A stretch of 64,000 nucleotides of DNA from Margaritifera margaritifera (taxonomy: Eukaryota; Mollusca; Bivalvia; Unionida; Margaritiferidae), in contig JAQPZY010001346.1 of the NCBI GenBank assembly GCA_029931535.1, forward strand, positions 868,001 to 932,000. Reading direction: 5' to 3'. This document shows positions 41,223 to 54,106 of the stretch, one piece after another (the first letter of the stretch is position 1; every line of letters starts with the position of its first letter). The translations under genes were made by a program, and so were the position numbers. The notes beneath the pieces were generated by a model, which saw only the letters and a program-made list of their open reading frames with translations, was not told where the DNA came from and searched no databases.

Positions 41223-44200
41223 AGCATCTGCATTTCCCTCTTCTCTTTCTGAATTTGCCTTTCCATCATTTATGTCTGAAACTGAAGCTTCCTTAATTCC
41301 AATTCCATCTGCTTTTTAGCTGTAATTCCTTTAATTTCCTATCAAAACCAGATACAGACTTCCCAATCAAACCCAAAGCACTATTATCCAAAATTCCTTT
41401 CCCACCAAATACTGAATCAAAATATTCCTTATCTCTTGCTTTGTTGAAGATGCTTTTGCTTCAGAAAGATCAGAATGTCTGGCAAGCTCAAAGAACTCAT
41501 CCTTTCTCATAGACTCCAACCCTACCGGAGTAGGATTTGAAACAAAATTCTCAACATTAGATGACATTGTGAATGCTTGCTGGTTCCACTAAAGATTTCT
41601 CAAACGTGTGAAGTAAAAATCTTTTCCAGGGGCAATGAAAATTCTGAAACAAAGTCAATTTAAATTTTAAAGGCAATTTTTAATATCTCTGAAATGTTTT
41701 AAACAAATTCAAATCCCGGAATGGCCCCCAATTTCTGTTACGACTCTAGGTCATAAAAAATATGTAACAGAAAGAAAGTGACACCAACAATTTAAGTAAT
41801 ATCAATAAACAATTTATTTCCTGATAATACAAAGTGAAATTCAAGAGATACTTACAATATTGTGAATCAAATTCCAAATAATCCTAAATGTCCTAATCAC
41901 AAGTCCAAAAATATAGAATGTCCGAATGAGTTCCAATAGTCTTGAATGACCTGATATAACACAATGATACAATCCAGAATGTCTTTGAATGAATTCACAA
42001 AAGTGTAAAGCAATGTGTTAATTCAAAAGTCAATGAGCACTTTAGTAATTCCAATTAATATATTATGTATATAATTCCTCTCGAATTATATCTGATTTCA
42101 ATGTCACAAACTATAAAATCTGATCTCAAATGGATTCCCACAGACCGATCTAAAACAGGAATGAATTATTTCTTTACCAAATCCCTATTTATACACATTT
42201 TCACTTGACCTATATCATAACAAGATGTGAAGTAATCCATGGAAAAAAAAAACCGTTTAACTGTAAACAAGACTGACCTTGAACTCAAAATGCTATGAAA
42301 ACATTATGTTTACAAGTGACCAGAATCTAAAGTGCAACTTACCATTATGGACAAAATGTAAACACACATTATAGATTAAATATACATATCAATGATCGGA
42401 ATCAAAATGTCTATCACTTTGCCAAAACATGCTCTACATCAACTCCATCTTGACAATGCATCTGTTCTCTTCAGAAATCCAAGTGAGAACTGGAATTTAC
42501 ATGCTAACTGAATGTTGAAAGTGATGATGATAATGAGAATCATTTATACAATCAACAACTTATATGGGAGTCAACCAGTGGTGCAAGTAGATTTTAACTC
42601 TTACTGGTACAGTACTGAACCCCTGACCCCATCTTTTCGGTATGGCTCTACTGGCAATAAATGTCTTACTGATATGGGTACCTGATCTACTGGCTTACTT
42701 GCAGCACTGGAGTCAACACTTTCTAGGACTACTTCCACAACTCTGAACAGGAATCTAACAGCATGCAGTAATACATACGAAGGAACTCCTTACATATCAT
42801 TGGATTCAGTGGAAAGTGATGCCCATGCTGTGTGCTTTACAGGGTATCCATTCAACCATGAGGGCTATGCAGCAAAACAATAAATACATGTATGTTGATG
42901 ACTACCAAGATGACTGAAATTGTTGAAACTGGTGTTGTACAGGGAAATGATTTGCAAGATTTCTATCCAAGAAATTTCAATTCAAGGAACTCAGATGCAC
43001 TGATCTCTACAGTAACAGATATGTCTTGGCTAACGTACATTATGTATGTAACCCTGAATTTGAGGACCTGCAAAATCCTCAATGGTATACCTGCAGGATT
43101 AATATCCTTCACTGATAGAGTGACTAAGTCACTACAAAAACAAAATAATAGAAGGAAAGGATGTCAATTTGATGCACCTACTTGTCAACCAATTTGCTGA
43201 GGACAAAATAATAGTAAAACATGGGGACAACCTTATATACTCTAGTAAGGAAGATAGCTTTTCAAACAAACATTTAACTATTGAACAGTTCTGAGATATA
43301 CATACAAACAAATTATGTGTTAGGTGTGCCATAAAATAAAAACCAAAAAAAACAAAAAACTGGAGTTAGAAGCATATGAAGTTGACATAGCACAGATAAA
43401 CAAGCACTTTGATTCAAAGCTCTAAATTTTTCTGTTGATAGGTTTGAAGGTGGACTGGTCTGTAAGAAATCATTATCTGCTGCAGTTAATCATTAGAGGT
43501 ACAAAACAAAGAACCTATGATTTCTGCTAATCACGAAACAGACTTGCCCAGATTTCCTTAACTTTCTCAAAGCCAGTCTGACTGCAATCCATTCCTGCAA
43601 ACAGGCATGATCAGCTTTGTATTCAGACATAGATAAACATGGGCATAAGAGGGTTTTCTACTAGATCCAAGAAATTTGCAAACAGGTGCAGGTGAACATT
43701 CCTCAAGGTCATCCAAAATCAAACAAGTTAACCAGAAGATCAGATTATTAATGAGGATGTTGAAATAGCAAACACATTTAATGAATTTTAGTCAGTATTG
43801 TTTCCAAAATTAAGGAAACCATTGCAAACTCTGATTATGACAAACTAAGACATATTTTTCAGAAAAAACTCCAGTCAACACAAAATTTTCACTCCTCGCA
43901 AAATCCAATGAAAAAGTTATAAAATTGACACAACAAAAGCAACAGGCCTAGATAATATTAGACTACATCTCCTAAGGGCTGCTGTGAATATAATATCTGA
44001 TAGCACAGCTTACATATGTAATTTAAGCATTATCCACCTCAGTGTTTCCTCAGACAAGGAAATTGGCAAAAGTCACCACCATTCATAAACCAGGCAGCAA
44101 AGAAGATGTGAATAACTACAAACCCATATCTATCTTGCCAACTCTGTCCAAACTACTTGAAAAACATGTTCATGACAATCTTTTGATGTACCTATTAACC

Positions 44201-47200
44201 TACAACTTAATTCACCAAAACCTAGGTTAAGTGAAAACCAATCCTGTGTGACAGCCTTGGTCTCCATGATACGATAAATAGATCACTGCCTTGAATCCAT
44301 ACTAGCTGATCTTAGAAGAGCTTTTGACCTTGTTGATCATGATATTCTTATCAATAAATTTAACATACAGTGAAACCCTGCTATAACACGAATTTGGATA
44401 AGGCACAGTCATGGCATAGCTCCTGAAATTTTACAATAATTTCACGAATTGCTTAAAGTACTGCAAAGCTTTAGTGCCAAAATAAACAAAGTCTGATTTA
44501 ATAATTTGGCAAGATATGTTGTATTCTTAGAGGGAAAAAAAATGTAATTCCTTCTTGCTTATTTTTGAAAGACATTAGTTCCTTAAAAAGCTGATAACTG
44601 TTAATCTAATAATTATTAAACCATCAACAATAAAGCCATTAAGTCGTCTTTCTGTTTGTTTTCAATGCATCCTGTATATGATCATTGCTAAAATCCAGGC
44701 TAAACAGTAGCCAACAGATGTTTGCTCAGTCGTCTGGCATGCACATCCATTCACCAAACAATGTGGTGGTCTTAAAAAGCTTCTCACCCGAATTTATAAA
44801 TCAGTTACTGTATGCACCTATTTAAGGGAAATTGATAGACAACCAATGCCTGTTCAATGAACTGTCATATACACCTGTTGAAACAAGTTTATCGCCACAT
44901 ACCCCTCCCCGTCCATCTTAATCCTTTTTTATTTTTGAGTCAGAAATGCAGATAGCAGTTCCAAATCACTCCCATATACACAAGACTTTGTAATGCTACA
45001 ATTACATGTGTAACTTGTACTGTTGTCAACCAATAACTGGAACATACCATTTAAGTTGTAGGGGTGGAGAGATTTGCTATTATATTCAAGCTATTATATT
45101 CATACATACTATTCCCTGTTTCTGCTCTGCAGTAATGCAATGTCATACTTATTATAAACATAAGTTTCAATGAATATAGGTTTTCCTTTGTCTTTTAGAT
45201 AATGACTAAACTTTATTTTATGGAGATCACTCTTTACCCGTCAAATCAAACTGTTTACTCCCAAACTTCCTACAGGCAGTTCTACACACTTGTTAAATTG
45301 TTCATCTCAAGTGCATTATGAGGTCAATACCCTTGACCTCCTGTATGAATTTCAGTTAAAGTATTTTTCAAACCTAAATATGAGTTTCTTTTTTGAAATT
45401 CCTAATGTCTGATTTATACATTTTATTGTTGATCAAAAATCAGACCCTTTGAACATGTCCAGCAATTATGAATGTTGCAGAAAATATAGTGCTTCATAAA
45501 TTAGTGAGTGTATTACCAAGAAAAAAAGTATTTGGATTCAAATGGAATCTATCAGAAATATTCTAGAAATTATGCTTCTTTGTGCACTTTTGTGATGAAA
45601 TTACTATTATGAATATAACGAGATCAGCTGGCGAGTACATATAACAACTTTGTAAGTATTTCTTGTTTAATATGCATCAAGTTGGTAACTGTGTCTCTGA
45701 AGTCCACAGCCCCCCATCTTGTATAGCTAAGATGATACACATGCAAAATTGTCTTCAGTTAACTGACTTGGTTGGATACTGCATGATACAGTACATAGCA
45801 CAATGTCACTTTGTGGACCCCAACCATTGTGCTACAGCAGGGTTTTTCTGTATATCAATGTGACAGTTTCATGACTGATTGGTTTACATCCTATCTAACA
45901 AAGAGAACAGAATGTGTCAAAATAAATGGCAGTTTTTCTAAAGAATCAATTACATGTAAAGTGCCATAGGGATCAATCCTGGGTCCACTCCTACCAGCAT
46001 TTCTCCTTTTCATAAATGATCTGTCTCTGAAAATAGCCATTTTTTACTTACACCAAAAATCTGATCTGAGTTAGATTTATCTGAAAGGACACCTCAGGTC
46101 TGATTTTAACTGTTTGAAATCTGATAGTATGATGTCATCTTCATAAAGGTCGGTAGATGAAATACAGTTAGCATGAAAGTAAACAGAGAAAATACTAAAG
46201 TATTAATAATTACTACCCAACAAAAGAGAGCAAAATTGGAAAATAACAATCTGAATCTCAGGTTGAATGAAATGTATCTGCATATGGTTACTTATGACAA
46301 AATCCTTGGGGTGATCTCGTTAACAACAGTTTGCAATGGAATGAACAAATTCAGTTCATGTCATAAAGCAAATTCATGTCTGTAGTTATTACACATGATA
46401 AGGACATATCTATTAAACAAACTTATATTATAATTTATATATTACAAAAACTATATACAAACCATACCTAGGATACTGTAATGTTATTTGGAAAAACACT
46501 TCAGGCAAGTATATTTGCAAATTAATATGCCTCTAAAAATAGAGCTTGCAAACTCATCCTACATAATATTGAAAACAGCCCAAATGCAATGAATGATATT
46601 AAAATGTGAACAGTAAATGAACAAATATTTTTGAGTAAGGCTAAACTTATACAGAGTTTCAAAGAATATGACCCCATTATATCTCAAGGAACTATTTCAT
46701 ACTAGAAAACAAGGCAACACTCACAATTTAAGATCTATTTCAGCTAACCATCTTTCCATTCCAAAACCAAATAAAGAACTCTTTAAGAAAAGTTTTAAAT
46801 ATTCTGGACCACAAATGTGGAACAGAATCCCAAAGGAAATTAAAGAAAGTGCAAATACAAATACATTTCATTATAATCTAATGCACAAAATAAAATGTGG
46901 AATCAGTTTGATTTGACAAAAACATTATAATTTCAAAGTATCAATTCACAAACATTCCACTTTGTTGCTTCACGACTTTGATACCATACATACCTCAGTG
47001 TAGCATGTTCTTGTTACATTTTCTGTTGATTAAGTTCATATCTAAATGTAGATTTGTACTACTTCCTTTATTTTCTACTAGAAAGAATTGAAAGTAGTAT
47101 GTGCTTTTCTTTACTGAGTGTGCAAGCATGTACTAGTATGTAAATATGCAAATAATAGAGGACCATGAGGAGGGTTTGTTCCATGCAACTAACTGTGTCA

Positions 47201-50200
47201 CCCTTTTTAAACAAGTCCTTATTACTATTATTCATACAGCTGTGCCAGTCCCCCGAGGTTAAAGTATGTTTATATGTGACTTGAATGAAGGATGTGAATC
47301 TTTTATTAAGTGTTTCTTAGATATACATTAGCAAATAAATGGTAAAAACTACTTCATTGTGTTCTGTCTATAAAATGAAGTTTATGAACATAACCCAAGT
47401 TTATACACAAGAATGTATCCAATTGACAGAGGCATCTAATTAAATTATTATAGTATAGCCTTCAGAATCAGTCATGTGATTTGGCATCTTTTTGTCTTAG
47501 CTTGGAATTGTCAATCTTGATTGAAGTCAATAGCCACCTCCCACCACCCCCTTTATGGGGCAATGCCAGTGGACTAGCTTATATTCAGTATATGGAGGCT
47601 TACTAGTCACTTGATTTTAGATTATATTTCAGTACTGGTATGTACTCTAACCATCTACCTGTACAGATGTGCCTCCTATTTTCCAATACTTTGCTATCTT
47701 ATGGTCCCTTGAATGTTCCATAATTATCACCTTGCCTTGTATTAACACTCAGTGCCCTCGCAGTGCACCCTCATCTACTAACAGTGCACAGCTGTGCTGT
47801 ACTACTACTGTGTCCATAGTGGTTCAGTTACCCCTGACACATATTCAAGATTGCCTGTCCATATGTTTCTTGGCCATTACAACCTTTACAGTCACTGCCC
47901 TTGCATAGCTGCACTTGCCCTTGCAAGCAAATATACAAATGAGTACTTCCCTTGCAGTGTCACAGCTGTCCTACCATTCTACCTACTATGTTCCTCATAG
48001 CACTTCCCTAAAAATCCTTCAAAATTCATCGATTTCAGTACTGTACAATTGCTCCACAAATGCCCACTGCTCTTGCAGTGTCATATTTGCCTCAGCAAGC
48101 CATAGTATTTATTGCCCTTGAGGTGTTATAATTATAAGCTCTCCTAGAATTCCAAGTATACTGACCTCTCAGTATAACAATTGCCCCCTCAGGCCAAAAT
48201 TACTAGATCATGCTCCCACAAGATATAAATAAATGCTCACTGCCCTTGCAGTGTCATACTTGCCTCATCAAGCTATTAAGATTACTACCTTTTAAATGTT
48301 ACACTAGCATCTTCAAGCCATCCAAGAGTACTGCCCTTGCAGTGTCAATATTGCCTCCTCAAGCTAGAGGAAATTATCACTGTTCTTTACAGTGGTACAC
48401 TTGCTTCTGCAAGCCATTAGAGATTATTGGCCTCACAGTGTTTATTAGCCTTTCCTTATTACTCCCTAACTTCACCGCATAATTCAGACAGATCAGTGGG
48501 CATGTTTATAGCAGTGTACACACACTGCGCGCATAGCTAAAAATTTTAATTTTATTAAAGGAATTAGCTTGGTGTCTTGTTCTATAATTATTAAAAGTTT
48601 AGACATAATCACACACTGAGATGTGTTTGCTCTAAAACATAATGCATTTAAAACTTATTTATGCTGCATTATTGAACTGATTTGTTGTAAAATGTCTACT
48701 TTTCCCTCCTCAAATAAATGAAGCAAGTGTCAAAGTAGTTACAAGTGGATGTTTGAAATATTTTATTCCAGACAAAACATTGTCTCTTACATCATATGTT
48801 TAGAATATTTTGACTAGCTCTAGCTGTTTTCTAAAACACGGATTCTTATAAATTTTAAAAGAAATATTTTGTTTAAATTTTTATTTTTTTTCTAATGTGC
48901 ACATGTATAGAGTTGTCCATACAATTTTTACTAATCCACATACAACACTCTCATTATTTGGCACTTAAATGTTAATGATTTTTGCAAATGCAAGAACAAC
49001 ATGACTATGGGCAAACACAAACCCTTGAATCTGAAACTGCCAGTAATCTAACTTGCCACCTGTGGGCCACACATTGAATACTTTGCAATCTGTATGTGCA
49101 GATTTACATGAAAAACACTGATTTGTTACCTTCTTTTGACTTCCCTGTAGTAGTTATCCAGGAAATCATTTTGCTTCTGAAATAGGAACTCCAGTACATA
49201 GTAGGCACCTTGGCCAGCTTCACTTGCTGTAGGTAAAAGATGGGACACAGGTGTGGAGTCATCAATACGGCATCTACGGTACTTCTTAGGCACATGCACT
49301 GTAAAAATTGTCATAAATGTTTTAGCTTCCTCCCATGACTATCATGGCAATCATGTCTCATACTGAAATTTTGTTGGCGTAACTGTTGGAAGACAACAAT
49401 ATGTCTGTGAATGAGTATGTCTTGATCACATGAATGAATTCTAAATACCGTTTAGAATGATAGAATTACCATGCTTTCACAAATTAAGTCCAAAAGGTCT
49501 ATGAAGAATTTTATGATAAGTCAGTGTAAAAAAGATTACTGGTAACCATGGTAAGAATACAAAATAGGAGAAACATTCATTATTTAATTTTTGACAGTAA
49601 AACCTAACTTGAAAGACCAATGTTTTGGAATATCAAATGTAAAAAAAACCCAACATTCTTTGGCTTGGACCAGCTGTCTTATATAATGTTATGACCTCTT
49701 TTGAGAGCCAACCTGTCTTGAGATGCCATCTTTTGTTGGTGAGAGGTGTAAGATGACACTACATTTATATCTTTCTGGCCAGGAGAGCTGATGATTATTT
49801 AAAATGCTGAAAATTTAATTCAAAACCTTATCAATACATGGGACTCCCTTTTTTACCGAGTCCATCTTTGATTTATTGGGAAAGTAAAAACACTTTAACA
49901 CTGAGCTTAATCTACAAAAAAAACTTTAAACACTGACCTTAATCTAGAGTTTGGAGGGATGTATAGATGGACATGTACACAGATGCTACAATGATCACCA
50001 TGTCAAGCTTCCAGCAAGGTGGGTTTGACAATAAAGCTGTGTAAAAGCTGGTTACAATGTAACAAATTTTGTAAACTTGTATTGCAGAAACCTAGGTTAA
50101 GGAGACAGGGAATTAGGGGTCATTACTCCTCTAAATGATGACATGTTGATATGGTGCGAACAATCAACACCCGACTCGGACTCAATATCTATGAACATGC

Positions 50201-52719
50201 AGGCAATTTTTATTTATTCACCAGCTGTTCAGACGGAATAGTTCAAACATGGTACCAGCCTAATACTGTCTATAAAACATGGGAACAACTGTTGCCCAGC
50301 AAGTTGTTGATTTACTGGGTATTCTTCACTGCCACTTATCTTCCATATCTTTTACCATTCATGAAGTTAGTGCTTTGACATCATATGGGCACCCACGAAA
50401 GATCTCATTGATCCAATTTGCTGTTGTTTTCTAAATACCTTTCTTTCTTTTTTATTTAAGTCCTGATGGTTCACAAAAGAAAGTTTTGTTTTCTTTGGTT
50501 CTTTACAGCAAGCATCACAAGTACAGTCCTACCCACTTATATCGACATCACTTATGTCGACAAGCCGCCTATGTCGACAAAAAAGCAAAGTCCCGGTCCC
50601 TTGGTCTACTATTACTACCAAATTTGTCATGCTTATGTCGACGTCGAGATAAAAAATAAACATACATGTCGACAGAAGCCCTTGGTCCCAACTTGAACAA
50701 ATCCTTTGTTTTCTAATCATTTATGTCGACAAGCTGCCAGTTCCGACCCATACTTTGTTCAACAATTAGTTGATCTTGCCGCCGGGTCATTTATGTCGAC
50801 AAGCGGCCAGTTCCGACCTGTACTTTGTTCAACAATTAGTTGATCTTGCCGCCAGGCTTTATGACTCGTTGGATTAAAAAACAGGCTTTTGTTTGGTCCT
50901 ATAAAGTTGGCCTCTCGCGGCGACTTAAAAAACACATGTACCCTTCATCAAAGCAAGCCGGTTACAATGTTCAATAAAAACAATCCACCCTTCATTAAAA
51001 AAAAAATCATCACCAAACTTGAATAAAAGCAATGAAATCTGATCGATTGTTGCATTTTCCAAAGTGATATGTGATTAAAACAAGTTTATTGTGCTGTGAA
51101 AGTTTCCTTTTTAACTTTATTTATGTTTACGATGGCTACCAACGGCAGCGTAAAACGCAGATTAAATTTACAGTCTCTGGAAACTAAATATCTGGCTGTT
51201 AAGGATGTTGAACGTGGGGCATCTCACAAATATGTCTGTGAAAACTTTTCACTTAAACATAACACCCTGTCAGGATGGATGATAAACCAAAAAGTTGTTC
51301 TCCGCCTTATTTTTTTTTTTATATTTTTTTTTACTGGTGGCGGACTAGTAAAAAAAAAAAAAAAAAAAAAGTAGGAGAACAATTTGTTGGTCTAGATGGA
51401 TGAAAGCTGCTGAGTCTATAAAGAAAGGCTACGTTGAAGGTAAATTAATCATATCAGCCGCATATCTCTTGTTCAATTTTATGTACTTTTCACGATGACT
51501 TCCGTAAATAAATACATGTTATCATTTCACTGTGAATAGCCCCATCCCCTTGGTAGCCTCAGTAAGATGGGAACATTGTTTCAGGCTGACCAAAACCTAG
51601 GCCAATTTAAGTACATGTACATGTACTTTATAGCATGTAAATAACAACTATGCAACCATGTGCTACTGGCGACAATGATTATCGTAGTGAATTGTGAAGA
51701 CGTGTTAGATCAAATGAGGACAACCATTTTTTATACATGAGTTTCCTATCAGGATGTGACCGATGCATATATTTTCTAACATGAGACTCGTACACGAATT
51801 CATGGATTTTTCATATGCATGCACTTAATGCATTGTGGATTTTATTACACAAAGGTAACCAAAATGTAATTTGTCAATATAGATGTGTATTTCACGCTGG
51901 TTTTGTCTTCATGTACTCAAAATTTCCATTCTTTGTTTTCTCAAAGTGTAAATCCTGCTCATTGACGACAACTCACCCCCCCCCAACACTTATCTCGACA
52001 TCCGCTTATGTCGACAATATTTCCTCGGACCCGAGGATGTCGACATAAACGGGTAGGACTGTAGTTTATTAAGTGTCAAAGCTACTGGAGTAAAATGCTT
52101 TGCCCAATGTCATACTATAGTAGCTCACTCAGGCTAATCCAAATGGTAGAATTCAAACCTGCACCCTTTCCGTTACGAGTCTGGTATGGTATGCTAACCA
52201 TTAAGCAACCACAGTTCTTGGCTCAATTAGTCACTTCTTATGACATGCAGGAGGGCACATTGGGCCTATTCTACATCCCCAAGCACACAGTAGGCCACAA
52301 AAGAAGGTAAAGACCATTATGATTTAGTCCTAACACCTAAAGTACTTGCCTCTGCTTCACAAAGTAATATTTATATACGGTCAAAACTATAAAAATCACA
52401 GACATGGTTTTTCAAAATGCTGTGGGTTTTTATACACAAAATTTCAATATTATTAAATCATGTCTTAACAGAAAATATGTACTGTGTCTTTTTCATGCTC
52501 AAGGCATAAAGATATTTACTTAAGTCTTGTAATATTTTTGTACAGGAAAAATAATTATTACATGTAAAACAAAAAATTAATTATTTTTTGGGAGTACTGA
52601 CCATGTACAAAAATAAAGGAATCAGACCCTAAATTAATTGCCAATCTAACCAATGTTGTCTCATTTTGCTTTCACCTCATGAGTCTAATTACAAGAAAAG
52701 TGCTCAAAAAAGACTGTTG

Positions 52720-52775
<56 letters not shown>

Positions 52776-53129
52776 CAGAGAGAGTGAGAGAGAGAGAGAG
52801 AGAGAAGTACAGAGAGAGAGAGAGAGAGACGGACAGAGAGAGAGAGAGAGAGAGACGGACAGAGAGAGAGAGAGAGAGAGAGAGAAACGGACAGAGAGAG
52901 AGAGAGAGAGACGGACAGAGAGAGAGAGAGAGAGACAGAGAGAGAGAGATGGACAGAGCGAGAGAGACGGACAGAGAGAGAGAGAGGGATGGATGAAACG
53001 ATAATATTGTGTTGGTGTGTAAGATGTGTATTCAGAGCCTATTTCTTTGTAGCTGTTATAGTGTGTTATGTTAGCAATATGATCAGAATGGTTGAAGTCA
53101 CATGGATTCATATTGTTGCCTACAATTTA

Positions 53130-53183
<54 letters not shown>

Positions 53184-54010
53184 TTTACAGGTAAAATGTA
53201 ACCAACAAATGTAATATACACACACACACACACATACATACATACACATGTATATATACATGTGAACTTCGCCTGACTGGGAGGGATTTCCTCCGAGATT
53301 AGGGCTGTCTCCAATCCCTCCCATCAATCACTGAAATCTACTGCATACTGAAAAGTTACTATGAAAAAAATTCCAGAACAGAATTTTAAAAAATTTTGTC
53401 TTTATTTTACACCTTGCTTCCAATGTATATTTATAATCAATATTTCCTGTGATCACGAGACTGTGAACAGGTTAATGCATTTTGAGCTTGATAGTTTAAA
53501 TGCCAATCTGACCCAGATGGTACCAATCTTGAGCAGTTCTGGTAGGCAGCCAGAAACCTGAGTCTACCCACAGGCTGGAAACAAATTAAACTTCTGGGTA
53601 GAGTTGTACCAACCCTGCCACATTCCAATGCAGACAATGAAAATGCACTTTCTATTCAGAGGAAAATTCAGGTCGACTCCAGAGGAAACTGGATCCAGTA
53701 ATGACACATCATCTCTTAAGTGTTGAGATCATGATGAGGAATGCTACCAATATAATCCAGACAATGATATCCTAAGAAATGCTAAAAATGCTTGTGCTAC
53801 ATTTAAGGACAGTATGAAAGGCAACAAGTTACTGTGAAAGGACTGATGTGACAAGATGTGCATATTTTAATACGGAAAAAGTAAATTTGTTCAATAGATT
53901 TCATTTTTGTACATTTGCATGCTAAAAATTGGATTGATGAAAATCCTCCTGATTTGAAGTCAAAACTCCTGACCAAATTTTGACTGTCCTAAGCTGACCT
54001 CTCTGTTCTG

Positions 54011-54106
<96 letters not shown>

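Larger units (their letters stand above)
40344..42450 (-). mobile_element. 5' part of an LTR retrotransposon: LTR, primer-binding site, gag
   Basis: On the minus strand an LTR-like promoter (TATAAATA at 42193-42186) is followed by AATAAA (41818-41813), an LTR end in CGTAACA (41742-41736), then a primer-binding site (41730-41711), and a gag-like ORF. Pol, the 3' LTR and the rest are absent. The element stops at the border of the pogo-like copy at 38855-40343, and nothing resembling it resumes on the far side. The upper LTR border (near 42.2-42.5 kb) could not be fixed. Confidence 0.72.

Noticed and set aside
42892..43200. 102-codon plus-strand ORF
   Set aside because: No domain recognised and no splice or promoter context; kept only as unclear sequence near the LINE.
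47690..48465. CRISPR-like regular repeats
   Set aside because: The whole unit repeats with no unique spacers; this is a decayed minisatellite in an animal intron.
52135..52222. Functional tRNA gene
   Set aside because: Box A and box B order is present but acceptor and anticodon stems do not pair; a SINE head explains it better.
52679..53111. Long Arg/Glu-rich and Leu/Ser-rich ORFs
   Set aside because: They are translations of the GA/CT microsatellite and change frame without loss of openness; no start context or similarity.
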